From: Bog-473 sp963782415
GTDB taxonomy: Bacteria > Actinomycetota > Acidimicrobiia > Acidimicrobiales > RAAP-2
Direction: 5' to 3'
Assembly (NCBI GenBank): GCA_963782415.1
Contig: CAWAJT010000008.1
Location: forward strand, 372,001 to 436,000
DNA length: 64,000 bases
The position numbers were made by a program, and so were the translations under genes. Position 1 is the first letter of the stretch. Every line of letters begins with the position of its first letter. Below the pieces are notes generated by a model, which was not told where the DNA came from, did not search any database, and saw only the letters and a program-made list of their open reading frames with translations. Below are positions 40,511 to 49,105 of the stretch, piece after piece.

Positions 40511-41214
40511 TCGGCTACACCGTGGCCGGATTCCTGGCCGTGCTGGTGCCAACCTCGGTCTGGCAGGCCGTGTTCATCACGGGCCACGGGTTCTGGACGA
40601 GTGTCGAGAACGCAGTCGTCGGGCCGTTCATCGCCATTATCAGCTTCGTATGCTCCATCGGCAACGTGCCACTGGCGGCAGCGCTGTGGAGCGGAGGCAT
40701 CTCGTTTGGTGGCGTGATCGCGTTCATCTTCGCCGACCTGATCGCTTTCCCGCTCCTGCTCATCTACCGCCGGTACTACGGGACGCGGCTGATGCTCAGG
40801 ATGCTGGCGGTGTTCTGGGCCCTCATGTCCACCGCCGGTCTCCTTACCGAGTTGCTGTTCAGCGCGGCCGGAATCGTGCCGACCAAGCGACCGACCACAG
40901 TGGCTCCGGCGAACTTTTCCTGGAACTACACGACCTATCTCAACCTGGTCTTCCTGGCGTTGTTCGCCGTGCTCTATTGGATCTACCGCAACCGCGCCCG
41001 TTTCGGTGGCGGGGAGCGCTACGCCCAGGATCCGGTCTGTGGCATGCAGGTGGAGATGTCCCATGCCCCCGCGGCACTCGACCGTGGGGGTCAGCGTCTC
41101 TACTTCTGCTCCGATCGGTGTGCGGAGCGCTTCGAACCGGATCCCGTCGGGACGGTCGCTGACCGCGCCAAAGAGAAAGCCGGGCAGAGCAATGCACCCC
41201 GAACGCATCCTTGA
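40474..41214 (+). CDS. UPF0718/DUF318 permease, C-terminal half with YHS domain
   Basis: This 246-residue frame begins at ATG 40474, and a TAG lies six codons before it, so it cannot extend further. SDLTMLRRELVIGYTVAGFL is the second-half start of DUF318 permeases. FISFVCSIGNVPLAAALWSG-type sequence follows (FVCSIGNVPLAAALWSGG), then further helices to NLVFLALFAVLYWIYRN. The C-terminus is a YHS domain: DPVCGMQVEMSHAPAALD and LYFCSDRCAERFEPDP, a metal-binding module found on copper ATPases and mercuric proteins. No ribosome binding site precedes the ATG. Most likely it is the frameshifted second half of the preceding gene. Confidence 0.75.
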   Translation: MSDLTMLRRELVIGYTVAGFLAVLVPTSVWQAVFITGHGFWTSVENAVVGPFIAIISFVCSIGNVPLAAALWSGGISFGGVIAFIFADLIAFPLLLIYRRYYGTRLMLRMLAVFWALMSTAGLLTELLFSAAGIVPTKRPTTVAPANFSWNYTTYLNLVFLALFAVLYWIYRNRARFGGGERYAQDPVCGMQVEMSHAPAALDRGGQRLYFCSDRCAERFEPDPVGTVADRAKEKAGQSNAPRTHP

Positions 41215-41476
41215 GCGACTCGACGACATGGTGTCGTCCGGTCGGATCACCACAACGGAGGCCGCCGCACTCCGTTCCGCCGTCGCGACGGTCGAGTTCG
41301 ACGCCGTCATGGCGTCGATCCGGGCGCGTCATGCGCGGGCTCATACCGACGCTGCCGTCGCCGCAGGGACGATGTCGCCTCAGGACGCAGCGGACTGGTT
41401 GGAGCGGGTGCGCAATGGGGACCATTCGGCCGATCTCCGCCGCCATATCAGAGGGGCGGATTGGAGGGCCGCTTAG
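41192..41476 (+). CDS. Small helical protein, unknown function
   Basis: A 94-residue soluble protein. MHPERILERLDDMVSSGRIT resembles the short SHOCT-like N-terminus (linker plus bihelical motif: L..L...G.IT..E...). MSPQDAADWLERVRNGDHSA suggests a second such motif. The ATG lies inside the end of the permease frame (overlap 23 bases), so it is the last gene of the copper-type operon. The role is unknown. Confidence 0.6.
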   Translation: MHPERILERLDDMVSSGRITTTEAAALRSAVATVEFDAVMASIRARHARAHTDAAVAAGTMSPQDAADWLERVRNGDHSADLRRHIRGADWRAA

Positions 41477-41700
41477 TCGACTTCGCCCTCGCCCCTGACG
41501 TCAGCGCCGATCTTTCCCATCTCCCGCTCATGCTCGGAGACGCCGGGATCCAAGGTGTTGGCCTCTGCCGCTGCCTCCTCTTCGGACGTCGGCGGGCGGT
41601 CGGCCGTGTGGGCGGCAGCGGCCTCTCGTGCCTCCTCGGCCTTCGTCGCCCCCTCCACGTCCCTGTCGCTGTGGCCCGATCCGCTGTGTCCGTCGCTCAT
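41473..41700 (-). CDS. Small acidic, disordered protein
   Basis: A 75-residue protein rich in Glu, Ala, Asp and Ser with no hydrophobic core (SDGHSGSGHSDRDVEGATKA at the start). It resembles small stress-related disordered proteins of actinobacteria, but no family can be named. The real start is ATG 41700, with AAGGAGA well placed upstream. It converges with the preceding gene, the two stop regions overlapping by a few bases. Confidence 0.6.
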   Translation of the reverse strand: MSDGHSGSGHSDRDVEGATKAEEAREAAAAHTADRPPTSEEEAAAEANTLDPGVSEHEREMGKIGADVRGEGEVD

Positions 41701-41844
41701 GTTCTCTCCTTTGCTTTGCAAGGGAGCATTGCCAAACGCTGTCCGGTCTAATCATCGGGTCGACTGTGGGGCCAGAGTTCCGCCCGAACGTCCTTCCAAT
41801 GCTGCAACCAGCCGGCCCGGCCAGAGGTCGCTACAGTCCCGGCC

Positions 41845-43407
41845 ATGACTGACTACGACGCCATCGTGATCGGAGCAGGACACAATGGCCTGACCGCCGC
41901 GACAGTCATGGCTCGAGGGGGCCTGCGGGTTCTGTGCCTGGAGAAGAACCACTTCATCGGCGGCATGGCCTCGACCACCGAACTCATCCGCGGCTACCGC
42001 TTCGAACTGGCCGGGTCGATTCAGTTCCCGGTCCCGAACCAGATCTTCGAGGACCTCCAACTCGGCACGTGCCCGATTTACGAACCGGAGGTCCAGTCGG
42101 CCAGCATCAGCGAGGACGACCTTCCACCGATTCTGCTCTATTCGGATCCCGAGCGACTTTTGGAGCATCTCGGGGCGACCATCGGGGTCGAAGCGGTGCT
42201 CGGCATGGCAGAGGTGGCAGCGTGGGCCGAGGCGCCGGCACGCGCCATCGGCCGCTTCGATGTCCGCACACCCCCCAAGTCGCTGGACGAAATGTGGGAC
42301 TGCGCGGCGAACGAGACCGAGCGCGACGCCATTCGCACGGCCATGTTCGGCAGCGTCATGGATGTCGTCGACCGGTTCCTCCCGGACCGGACAAAGCACG
42401 CGCCGGTGCGCAGCATGCTGGCGTTCCTCGCCGTGAACTCCACGTTCCGCGGCCCCTACTCACCCGGGAGCGCGCTGTGCCTCGCCTTTGCGCTGGCGTC
42501 GCCCGGAACGGCGACGATGTCCAAGGTGCGCGGTGGCTTGGGCACGATCGCCGACCATCTGGCCGGTCTGTTCGAGCAGTATGGGGGCGAACTCCGTCGC
42601 CACGTCAAGGTGTCGCGGATCCTCGTCGACGACGGCACGGTGCGGGGTGTCGAGCTGGGAGAGGGCGAGGTGGCGAGCGCACCGGTGGTGGTCTCCAACC
42701 TCGATCCGACGAGCACCTTCACCGATTTGCTCGACGCCGATGACCTGCCCGGCGCGTTCGCCCACCGGGTGGGCGCCATCGATCATCGAGCGGCCTACTT
42801 CCAGGCCCACTTCGCCCTGCGGGGGCTGCCCGAGTACCGCCCGCCCTACGAGGCGCTGAACACCACGACGTTGGGGCGCAATGTCACATTCTTCGGCACG
42901 GCGGAGCAGATGCAACGTGACTTCGAAGGCTGCGTGCGCGGCCAGGTCCCTTCGTCACCGAGCTTCAACCTCCAGATCCCCACGCTTGACGATCCGAGCC
43001 TCGCCCCCGATGGCATGCATGCCGCCAGCAGCTTCGCCTTCTACCTGCCCATCGGTGACCGAGAAACCCAGGGTCGTCTGCGCGACGAAATGGCCCAGCG
43101 GATGGTGGACAAGATCGCCCGCGTGGCCCCGAACTTCCCCGACCTCATTGAACGTCAGCTGAACTACCCCGCCTACACCTACGAGCTGATGTTCGGGTGC
43201 GCCGGCGGCGACTTCACCCACGGCTTGCTCCAGCCCGAATTCATGGGTCCGTTCCGGCCCGGTCCGACGGGGTGGCCCGATGCGCCGGTGCCGGTCAAGG
43301 GGCTGTACCTCTGCGGCGCCGGGTGCCATGGCGGCCCCGGTGTGACCTTCATTCCCGGGTACAACTGCGGCTACGCCGTGTTGGACGCAGCCAGCGACCG
43401 GTTGTAG
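41845..43407 (+). CDS. Phytoene-desaturase-like FAD oxidoreductase (COG1233)
   Basis: A 520-residue flavoprotein. DAIVIGAGHNGLTAATVMAR and CLEKNHFIGGMASTTELIRG form the FAD-binding unit of the carotenoid desaturase/retinol saturase group. KVRGGLGTIADHLAGLFEQY and LYLCGAGCHGGPGVTFIPGY (the second FAD motif) follow. PYSPGSALCLAFALASPGT is also typical. The likely substrate is a polyene or other lipid, but this COG1233 subgroup has few characterised members. No carotenoid synthesis genes are adjacent, so a carotenoid role is not supported here. ATG 41845. Confidence 0.88.
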   Translation: MTDYDAIVIGAGHNGLTAATVMARGGLRVLCLEKNHFIGGMASTTELIRGYRFELAGSIQFPVPNQIFEDLQLGTCPIYEPEVQSASISEDDLPPILLYSDPERLLEHLGATIGVEAVLGMAEVAAWAEAPARAIGRFDVRTPPKSLDEMWDCAANETERDAIRTAMFGSVMDVVDRFLPDRTKHAPVRSMLAFLAVNSTFRGPYSPGSALCLAFALASPGTATMSKVRGGLGTIADHLAGLFEQYGGELRRHVKVSRILVDDGTVRGVELGEGEVASAPVVVSNLDPTSTFTDLLDADDLPGAFAHRVGAIDHRAAYFQAHFALRGLPEYRPPYEALNTTTLGRNVTFFGTAEQMQRDFEGCVRGQVPSSPSFNLQIPTLDDPSLAPDGMHAASSFAFYLPIGDRETQGRLRDEMAQRMVDKIARVAPNFPDLIERQLNYPAYTYELMFGCAGGDFTHGLLQPEFMGPFRPGPTGWPDAPVPVKGLYLCGAGCHGGPGVTFIPGYNCGYAVLDAASDRL

Positions 43408-43832
43408 CGCCGCTGGCGCTCCATGAAGGCGAGGAAGAACGCCATTGAGAACGCCAGGCTCGTGAAGAGGCTCATCACGAAGAAGATCCAGGCCCATTTC
43501 AGGCCCCGGCGCATGCCCTCGGTGATCGTCCACAACGGCAGCAGCACCAGGTTCACGATGGTGTAGTCCTGGGCCGCGGAGTCCGAGGCCCAGTTGGTGA
43601 AGAGCATCTTGACGTAGTTGACGTAACTGGCCCGGTGGCCGTAGAGGTGGACGTAGCGCACGTTGAAGTACCAGCCGAGCAGCAGGGAGAACACGCCGAC
43701 GACGTAATAGGTCGCTTCGAGGAATGAGACTGGACCGGCCGCACCTCCGCTGAAGAGCCGGCGGTTGGCGACGAAAGCGGCCACCGTGCTCGCCACACCG
43801 AGGATCCCGTAGAACACCAGAGAAGCGGTCAA
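43371..43832 (-). CDS. DUF2834 family membrane protein
   Basis: A 153-residue membrane protein with about four helices. The centre SYVNYVKMLFTNWASDSAAQ and DYTIVNLVLLPLWTITEG match DUF2834, a group of small actinobacterial membrane proteins of unknown function. WAWIFFVMSLFTSLAFSMAF follows. The start is probably TTG 43832 (LTASLVFYGILG). The 3' end overlaps the 3' end of the convergent flavoprotein gene by 37 bases. Confidence 0.75.
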   Translation of the reverse strand: MTASLVFYGILGVASTVAAFVANRRLFSGGAAGPVSFLEATYYVVGVFSLLLGWYFNVRYVHLYGHRASYVNYVKMLFTNWASDSAAQDYTIVNLVLLPLWTITEGMRRGLKWAWIFFVMSLFTSLAFSMAFFLAFMERQRRYNRSLAASNTA

Positions 43833-43926
43833 TGTGCACCCCGTTTCGTCCACGCCTGTATGGCGCAATCCTCCCCGCTGCGTGGCGCACACCCTAACGA
43901 GGCTCTCCGCCGGGCGGAGGAATGAG

Positions 43927-44271
43927 TCAGAGGAGCTCGAGGATCCTCTCGGGTGGCCGCGCAATCACCGCCCGGTCCCCGACGACGAAGATTGGTCGCT
44001 CGAGCAGAATGGGGTGCGTGGTGATCGCCTCGAGGAGCGCATCGCCCTCGCTCTCGTCGAGCGCGAGTTCCGCATAGATCGGCTCACCAGTCCGCATCAT
44101 CAGGCGCGGATCCTTAATGCCGAGGAGCCGCATCAGGTCCTTGAGGTCCGTCACGCTGGGGGGTGCGTCGAGATACCGCACCTCGTCCGCCTGCACGTTG
44201 CGTTCGTCGAGGATGGAAAGAGCAGTGCGACACTTCGAGCACGCCGGGTTCACGTAGATCTGTCCAGCCAT
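43927..44271 (-). CDS. ArsC/Spx-family protein (arsenate-reductase-like)
   Basis: A 114-residue thioredoxin-fold protein. IYVNPACSKCRTALSILDER has the family NPxC start with a CxxC (Cys-Ser-Lys-Cys), and TTHPILLERPIFVVGDRA carries the conserved LxRPI block. In ArsC proteins the first Cys attacks arsenate and glutathione/glutaredoxin completes reduction. The second Cys here makes a Spx- or YffB-like redox role equally possible. No other ars genes are nearby. ATG 44271 begins the family sequence (MAGQIYVNPAC). Confidence 0.85.
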   Translation of the reverse strand: MAGQIYVNPACSKCRTALSILDERNVQADEVRYLDAPPSVTDLKDLMRLLGIKDPRLMMRTGEPIYAELALDESEGDALLEAITTHPILLERPIFVVGDRAVIARPPERILELL

Positions 44272-44293
44272 GCCAGCCAGACTAGAGCCCTGT

Positions 44294-45082
44294 TCACACT
44301 CCTCCCGGGGGCAGCGCGGCGACTACCTGGGCCCAGCTGTAGGTGTACGTGTCGACAGGTGCGTCGGCGACCGCGAGCGTCACCGCCATCGACGTCCCTC
44401 CTCTGTCGCCCTTGTGCGTATCGCCCACCATGTTGGCGGCCGCCCCCATGGCGAGATGAGAGCCCGAGCCATAGTCGTCGAGGATGCCCTTGCGGTGGCC
44501 CCAGCATCCGGCGGCGCCGCGGCGCACGCAGTCGAGGTTGCCGCTGTCGAAACCGTCGTCGTACATCCTGCCGTACACCGCGTCGAGTCCGCTGGACGAA
44601 CCTCCGGCCCACTCCGCGTCATCGAGCTCGTACGTCGGTCCCGGGTCGGGAGGGTCGTTTGCCTCCTTCGCGCCTCGCTGTGCGTTCTGGTCCAGCCCGG
44701 TGGTCAGGCCGCCGAAGGCAGGAAGGCCGCGGTCGACGCGTTCCAGGTTGACGCCGACGAACAACTGCTCCGGGAGACTCAGATTCGCGAAGTCTGCCGG
44801 CAGGACCATGGGACGCACGCCCTCTCGCGCACGGGCGCGATTGACGGCTGCGAGCACCGCAGTGATGCAGGCCGCAGAGTCGTCCACTCCTGAGCGACAG
44901 ACACGCGTGAAGTCGGGAACCGGCGCCACGTTGTGGGCCGGATCCGGGATCCCGGTGCCGGACTGCGATGAGGGAACGGCATGCAGCGGTTCGAGCTGCC
45001 CACGCGCCATGGCTGCCAGGGCGTCCTTCCAGGTATAGGTGTCCTGTGCGGCCTGGGAGGTAGTGGCAAATGTCGCGGCCAA
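44294..45082 (-). CDS. CAP-superfamily-like secreted domain, second repeat
   Basis: This frame holds a complete second copy of a CAP/SCP-like domain. AVNRARAREGVRPMVLPADF and LSLPEQLFVGVNLERVDRGL form the helical start, and GCWGHRKGILDDYGSGSHL carries the HRxxIL block of CAP proteins. GDTHKGDRGGTSMAVTLAVA ends the core. The frame is open further upstream and joins the end of a first copy (GDTSDGDRGGSSLAATFATT at about 45085-45125). Together with 45114-45758 it probably is one tandem-domain lipoprotein broken by indels. The ATG at 45082 is therefore likely only formal. The function of actinobacterial CAP-like lipoproteins is unknown. Confidence 0.65.
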   Translation of the reverse strand: MAATFATTSQAAQDTYTWKDALAAMARGQLEPLHAVPSSQSGTGIPDPAHNVAPVPDFTRVCRSGVDDSAACITAVLAAVNRARAREGVRPMVLPADFANLSLPEQLFVGVNLERVDRGLPAFGGLTTGLDQNAQRGAKEANDPPDPGPTYELDDAEWAGGSSSGLDAVYGRMYDDGFDSGNLDCVRRGAAGCWGHRKGILDDYGSGSHLAMGAAANMVGDTHKGDRGGTSMAVTLAVADAPVDTYTYSWAQVVAALPPGGV

Positions 45083-45113
45083 AGAGGAGCCGCCCCGGTC
45101 CCCGTCCGACGTG

Positions 45114-45758
45114 TCACCCGTCGCGTCGAAGGCCGCCCCCCATCACGAGCTGCTTGCTGCCCCGGCGTCCCAGCACGATGCTGCGGTCGGCCCAGCAGCC
45201 CGAGGTCCGACGTGTCGAACATCCGGGGACCCCGCTGTCCGGGCCGTCGTCGTAGACCCATTGGAAGTCCGTATCGAGCCCGTTGTCGACACCGCCGATC
45301 CATTCCGTTGTGACATGGCGATAGGCCGGGCCGGGGTGGGAGGCGCGCCGCCTCGGCGCCGTGCGAGGCACCAGCGTCGAGGTCCGTGCTGAGGCCGGGG
45401 AACGGGGCCAGGCCGCGATCGACCGCTCCCTGTCGATGGCGACGAAGAGCTGTTCGGGGATCGTCAGCCGGGCGAAGTCGGCGGGCAGGACCATGGGGCG
45501 CACGCCCTCCTCGGCGCGAGCCGCGTCAATGGCTTCCAGGGTGATGCGCAGGCACGGTCCAGTGGAGTCGGAGCCGCTGGGCGCGTAGGTCCTTGGGTAG
45601 TCGGGGACTGGCGTCACCGATTGCGCGGGATCGGCCAGCTCGTCCCGCTGCGTGCCGAACGAGCAGGTCGCGAGTGCGAGTGCGAGTGCGAGTGCGACCC
45701 CCGACGCCAGTGCCGCCCGTCCTGCGCTGGCCCGCGCCCCGAGCAGGGGACACTGCAT
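45114..45758 (-). pseudogene. CAP-like lipoprotein, signal peptide and first repeat (frameshifted)
   Basis: The N-terminus is a lipoprotein signal: AALASGVALALALALATCSF, with Cys in a lipobox. The first CAP-like repeat follows (EGVRPMVLPADFARLTIPEQ), closely matching the second repeat downstream. Three indels break it. At about 45425 one G is missing (ERVDRGLAPFPGLSTDLDAG would result). Near 45375 a compensating extra base returns the frame. At the C run 45136-45141 an extra C (G on this strand) throws the frame so that it stops at 45114. Without them it would run into the second repeat. Confidence 0.7.
45670..45697. repeat. Hexanucleotide tandem repeat in signal-peptide coding region
   Basis: Four complete GCGAGT units plus GCGA are present. 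On the coding (minus) strand the repeat specifies the alternating Leu-Ala core of the lipoprotein signal. A change in copy number would stay in frame and only lengthen or shorten the hydrophobic stretch. Confidence 0.9.
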
Positions 45759-45840
45759 CAGCTGCGCAACGTAGCCAGGTGCGGGTGTTGCCCAGGATCA
45801 CGTCGGCACCCGAACTCTGCTCGGGCGGACACCCGTCCTC

Positions 45841-46683
45841 CTACTCCGGTTCTCGGGAGCGCCCATAGTGAGGCGGTCGCTTTTCCAAGAAGGCGGCCAC
45901 CGCCTCTTGCATGTCGTTGGTCATCGACGACAGGACCTGCGTCCGGTTCTCGAGGTCGATGCCCGCCTGGAGGGATCCCACCTCGAGCTGCGACCACATC
46001 ACCTCCTTGGTCATACGGACGCCCCATGGGGCGTTGGCGGCGATGAGCGCCGCCGTCTCGAGGGCGGCACGCTGCAACTCGTCGTCGGGCACCACGCGCA
46101 GGACGAGCCCGATGCGGTCGGCCTCGTCGGCGTCAATCAGGCGTCCGGTCAACATGAGCTCCCACGCCCGTGCGGCGCCGATCAGGCGGGGCAGCAGCCA
46201 GCTCACCCCGATGTCGCACCCCGAGAGGCCGAGGCGGACGAAGGCCACGTTGAAGCGCGCCGCGGCTCCGGCGATTCGGATGTCGCTGGCCAGGGCCAGG
46301 GCGAGGCCGCCCCCCGCCGCCGGACCGTTGACGGCGGCGATGACCGGCTGGGGCAGGGCACGCAGTCGGGGGACGAGCGCGGCGATGTCGGTCTGGGTGG
46401 CGAAGGTCCCGCCCACACGGTCGAGTGCCGCCGGCCCCGGGGGCGCGCCGTATCCGGCCAGGTCCAGTCCGGCGCAGAAGCCCCGGCCGGCTCCGGTCAC
46501 GACGACGACCCGGCAGGCGCGGTCCGCCCCAATGGCGGCCAGCGCCTGATGGAGGTCGGCGATGAGCGCTGCATTCATGGCGTTGAGCCGCTCGGGTCTG
46601 TTCAGGGTGATTCGGGTGACGCCCTCGTCGGGTTGGTCGACCTGCAGTGTGTCCAAGGTGATCCTTCCGCTGCGTGCGGCCAT
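45841..46683 (-). CDS. Enoyl-CoA hydratase/isomerase family protein
   Basis: A 280-residue crotonase. VVTGAGRGFCAGLDLAGYGA is the first oxyanion-hole loop and PVIAAVNGPAAGGGLALAL the second. RLGLSGCDIGVSWLLPRLIG aligns with the catalytic region. The second acidic residue of hydratases is replaced by Cys/Asp in SGCDIG, so hydratase, isomerase or another crotonase activity remains possible. Role in fatty-acid or branched acyl-CoA breakdown. ATG 46683 is preferred; a TTG three codons upstream (46692) is also in frame. The gene is divergent from the TIGR01777 epimerase. Confidence 0.9.
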   Translation of the reverse strand: MAARSGRITLDTLQVDQPDEGVTRITLNRPERLNAMNAALIADLHQALAAIGADRACRVVVVTGAGRGFCAGLDLAGYGAPPGPAALDRVGGTFATQTDIAALVPRLRALPQPVIAAVNGPAAGGGLALALASDIRIAGAAARFNVAFVRLGLSGCDIGVSWLLPRLIGAARAWELMLTGRLIDADEADRIGLVLRVVPDDELQRAALETAALIAANAPWGVRMTKEVMWSQLEVGSLQAGIDLENRTQVLSSMTNDMQEAVAAFLEKRPPHYGRSREPE

Positions 46684-46744
46684 ATCCTGCAACAGACAGC
46701 ACCGCGGCGCTGCTTGGTCGGCGGCGCTGGGACGGGAGCACGAA

Positions 46745-48128
46745 ATGGGCCTGCACTACTCGAGCATCGTCGATGCCCCGGTGGACGACGTCTTCGCCTG
46801 GCACGAGAGGCCAGGGGCGTTGCAGCGTCTCGTCCCACCGTGGCAGCCGCTCAAGGTCGTGCAGGAGTCGCCGTCCCTCGAAGACGGGCAGGCCGTGCTG
46901 CGGTTGCCCGGGCGCGTGCGCTGGGTCGCGCAACACTCCGGCGACGAACCACCGCGGCGTTTCGTGGACGAACTGGTTTCGCTGCCGCTGCACTGGCGCC
47001 ACACGCACTCCTTCGACCCCTTGGCCGGCGGGGCGACCAGAGTGACGGACCACGTGGAGACGCCCGTCCCGGGCTCTTTGCTCCTGCAGACGTTCCGCTA
47101 CCGGCACCACCAACTTGCGGACGACCTCGCCGCTCACCAACGTGGGGCCGAGCTCGGCGGCCAGACCATGACCGTTGCGGTCACCGGATCATCCGGCCTC
47201 GTCGGATCGGCCTTGTGCGCGTACCTCTCGACCGGTGGGCACCGCGTGATCCGCCTCGTCCGACGCGCTCCGGCGCATCCGTCGGAGCGGGCCTGGGATC
47301 CCCACCGACCCGAACCGACGTCACTGCAGGACGTCGACGCGGTCGTGCACCTCGCCGGCGCCTCCATTGCGGGCCGCTTCACGGACGTCCACAAGCGGCT
47401 CGTGCGAGAGAGCCGGATCGGACCCACGGCAGCACTGGCTGGCGTCATGGCCGCAATGCCCGGCGGACCGCAGATCCTCCTGTCCGCCTCGGCCATCGGG
47501 TATTACGGCTCGGACCGCGGTGACGAGGAACTCACGGAGGACAGTTCACCCGGTACGGGGTTCTTGGCCGAGCTGGTCGAGGAGTGGGAGGCAGCGACGC
47601 GGCCCGCGGCCGCGGCGGGTGTGCGGGTCGTCAACGTGCGGACCGGCATTGTCCAATCAGCCCGCGGGGCGAGCCTCAAGCTGTTGCGCCCACTGTTCTC
47701 GGTCGCACTGGGGGGCCCTCTCGCTCCGGGCACCCAGTGGGTCTCATGGATCGGCCTCGACGATCTGCTCGACGTCTTCGGGCGCGCCCTCGTCGACGAC
47801 GATCTGGCCGGACCGCTCAACGCGGTGGCGCCGGAGCCCGTCACCAACAAGGACTATGCAGCCGTGCTCGCCCGGGTGGTGCGGCGACCCGCCATCGTCC
47901 CCGTCCCTTCGTTCGCTCCCCGGCTGCTCCTCGGGGCGGAGGGCCGCGCGCGAAATGGTGCAGGCGAGCCAGCGGGTCACCCCGGCCCGGTTGGCGGCGT
48001 CGGGCCATGTGTTCCGCCACCCCGGCCTCGAGGCCTGCCTCCGCCATCAACTCGGCCATATTGCGACTGCGCCGGCGGGCGAGGAGCACCGTCCCGCCTC
48101 GTCGGGAGGGGGCTGGGACCGTCGGTAG
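46745..48128 (+). pseudogene. TIGR01777 epimerase with SRPBCC domain, C-terminal frameshift
   Basis: The N-terminal 145 residues form an SRPBCC/START-like domain (SSIVDAPVDDVFAWHERPGA). From about residue 150 a Rossmann fold follows (MTVAVTGSSGLVGSALCAYL, AVVHLAGASIAGRF, ASAIGYYGSDRGDEELTEDS), the TIGR01777 sugar-epimerase-like family (YfcH/SDR39U1). The frame is lost at the G run 47941-47943. The other frame supplies the expected end (ARE MVQASQRVTPARLAASGH, then FRHPGLEACLRHQLGH) to 48128. Removing one G joins them. Only the last 60 residues are affected, so some activity could remain. Function in the family is unknown. Confidence 0.85.
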
Positions 48129-48170
48129 CGGTGCAGGCATAGGGTCATCGATGCGATCGCCGGTGTCCAC

Positions 48171-48404
48171 ATGCTCGTCCACGCAGAGGATGCCGAGGCG
48201 GCCCGCGCCTTCATCTGCGACGTGCTCGAGTGGCGGTGCGTCCACGCGCACGACGGATGGCTGACCTTCGGCTCCGGTCCTTCGGAACTCGGTGTCCATC
48301 CGACGGCGGGTGGCGCCGCGCCACGAGATCTCGCGCCCGACGTTCCCGGCGCCGGGCAGATGCTGCTGAACGAATCACGGCACTCGACCGCGTTCGATCT
48401 CTGA
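48171..48404 (+). pseudogene. VOC-family protein fragment
   Basis: Seventy-seven codons encode the first half of a glyoxalase/VOC domain: HMLVHAEDAEAARAFICDVL, then GWLTFGSGPSELGVHPTAGG. The second beta-alpha-beta unit, normally starting with a CDDI-type strand, is missing. The frame ends in unrelated residues (NESRHSTAFDL). There is no good start codon context. A truncated remnant is the best reading. Confidence 0.6.
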
Positions 48405-48435
48405 CCCGCGCCCCCGAAGCGACCCGGAGGAGGTG

Positions 48436-49089
48436 TCAGATGGGCGGCTTGGTGCCGACACCGAGGGTGACCCAGGACCACGGCTTGGGCCCCCGCATGT
48501 AGCGCTGCTCGTTCAGCTCCACCACGAATCCCGCTTGCTCCACCAGTGTTGGCGAATCTCGTGTGAGGTGGCACCCGTTGACGAGACGCCGCTGCACCGG
48601 CTCCAGGCGTCGCTGCCATCTGGCGACGGGCGCGTCGGGGGACAGGCCGTGTTCCAGAAAATGGATGGTGCCCCCGGGTCGCAGCACCCGCCGCAACTCC
48701 GAAAGGGCGAGCTCCGGATCGGGCACCGTGCACAGCGTGAACGTGCAGAGCGCGGCGTCACATGATGCATCACCGAGTGGGATCTGTTGCCCGTCGAGGC
48801 CGACGTGCTCCACGGGCACCGGCGAGGACGCGATGCGACGTGCGGCCAGCTGCCGGGCGACCCGGGCTGGTTCGACGGCGAGCACGACGTCGACGTCAGC
48901 CGGATAGTGGGGCACGTTGTGACCCGACCCGAAGCCGATCTCGACGATGCGGCCGGCCAGCCCGCCGGTCGCCCGGTCCCGCCACGGTTCGAACAGGGCA
49001 GACCCGCAGGCGAGATCGACGAGTCGGGGAGCCACGTGCTCGTGATAGAGCCCCACGAAGCGGCACCCTACCGGGACGGCCGGCCCCAT
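48436..49089 (-). CDS. Class I SAM-dependent methyltransferase
   Basis: A 217-residue methyltransferase with IVEIGFGSGHNVPHYPADVD (SAM motif I), VEPARVARQLAARR (acidic ribose-binding residue), DASCDAALCTFTLCTVPDPE and RRVLRPGGTIHFLEHG. The N-terminal YHEHVAPRLVDLACGSALFE is typical of the UbiE/METTL7-like group acting on lipids, quinones or thiols. The acceptor is unknown. The start at ATG 49089 abuts the divergent SDR gene, leaving only about 16 bases between starts, so one of the two starts may lie further inside. Confidence 0.85.
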   Translation of the reverse strand: MGPAVPVGCRFVGLYHEHVAPRLVDLACGSALFEPWRDRATGGLAGRIVEIGFGSGHNVPHYPADVDVVLAVEPARVARQLAARRIASSPVPVEHVGLDGQQIPLGDASCDAALCTFTLCTVPDPELALSELRRVLRPGGTIHFLEHGLSPDAPVARWQRRLEPVQRRLVNGCHLTRDSPTLVEQAGFVVELNEQRYMRGPKPWSWVTLGVGTKPPI

Positions 49090-49105
49090 GGTGAAGAATC
49101 ACCGG

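Noticed and set aside
45868..47523. 551-codon plus-strand open frame
   Set aside because: Antisense to the enoyl-CoA hydratase gene and then out of frame with the TIGR01777 gene. Codon content is that of a shadow frame.
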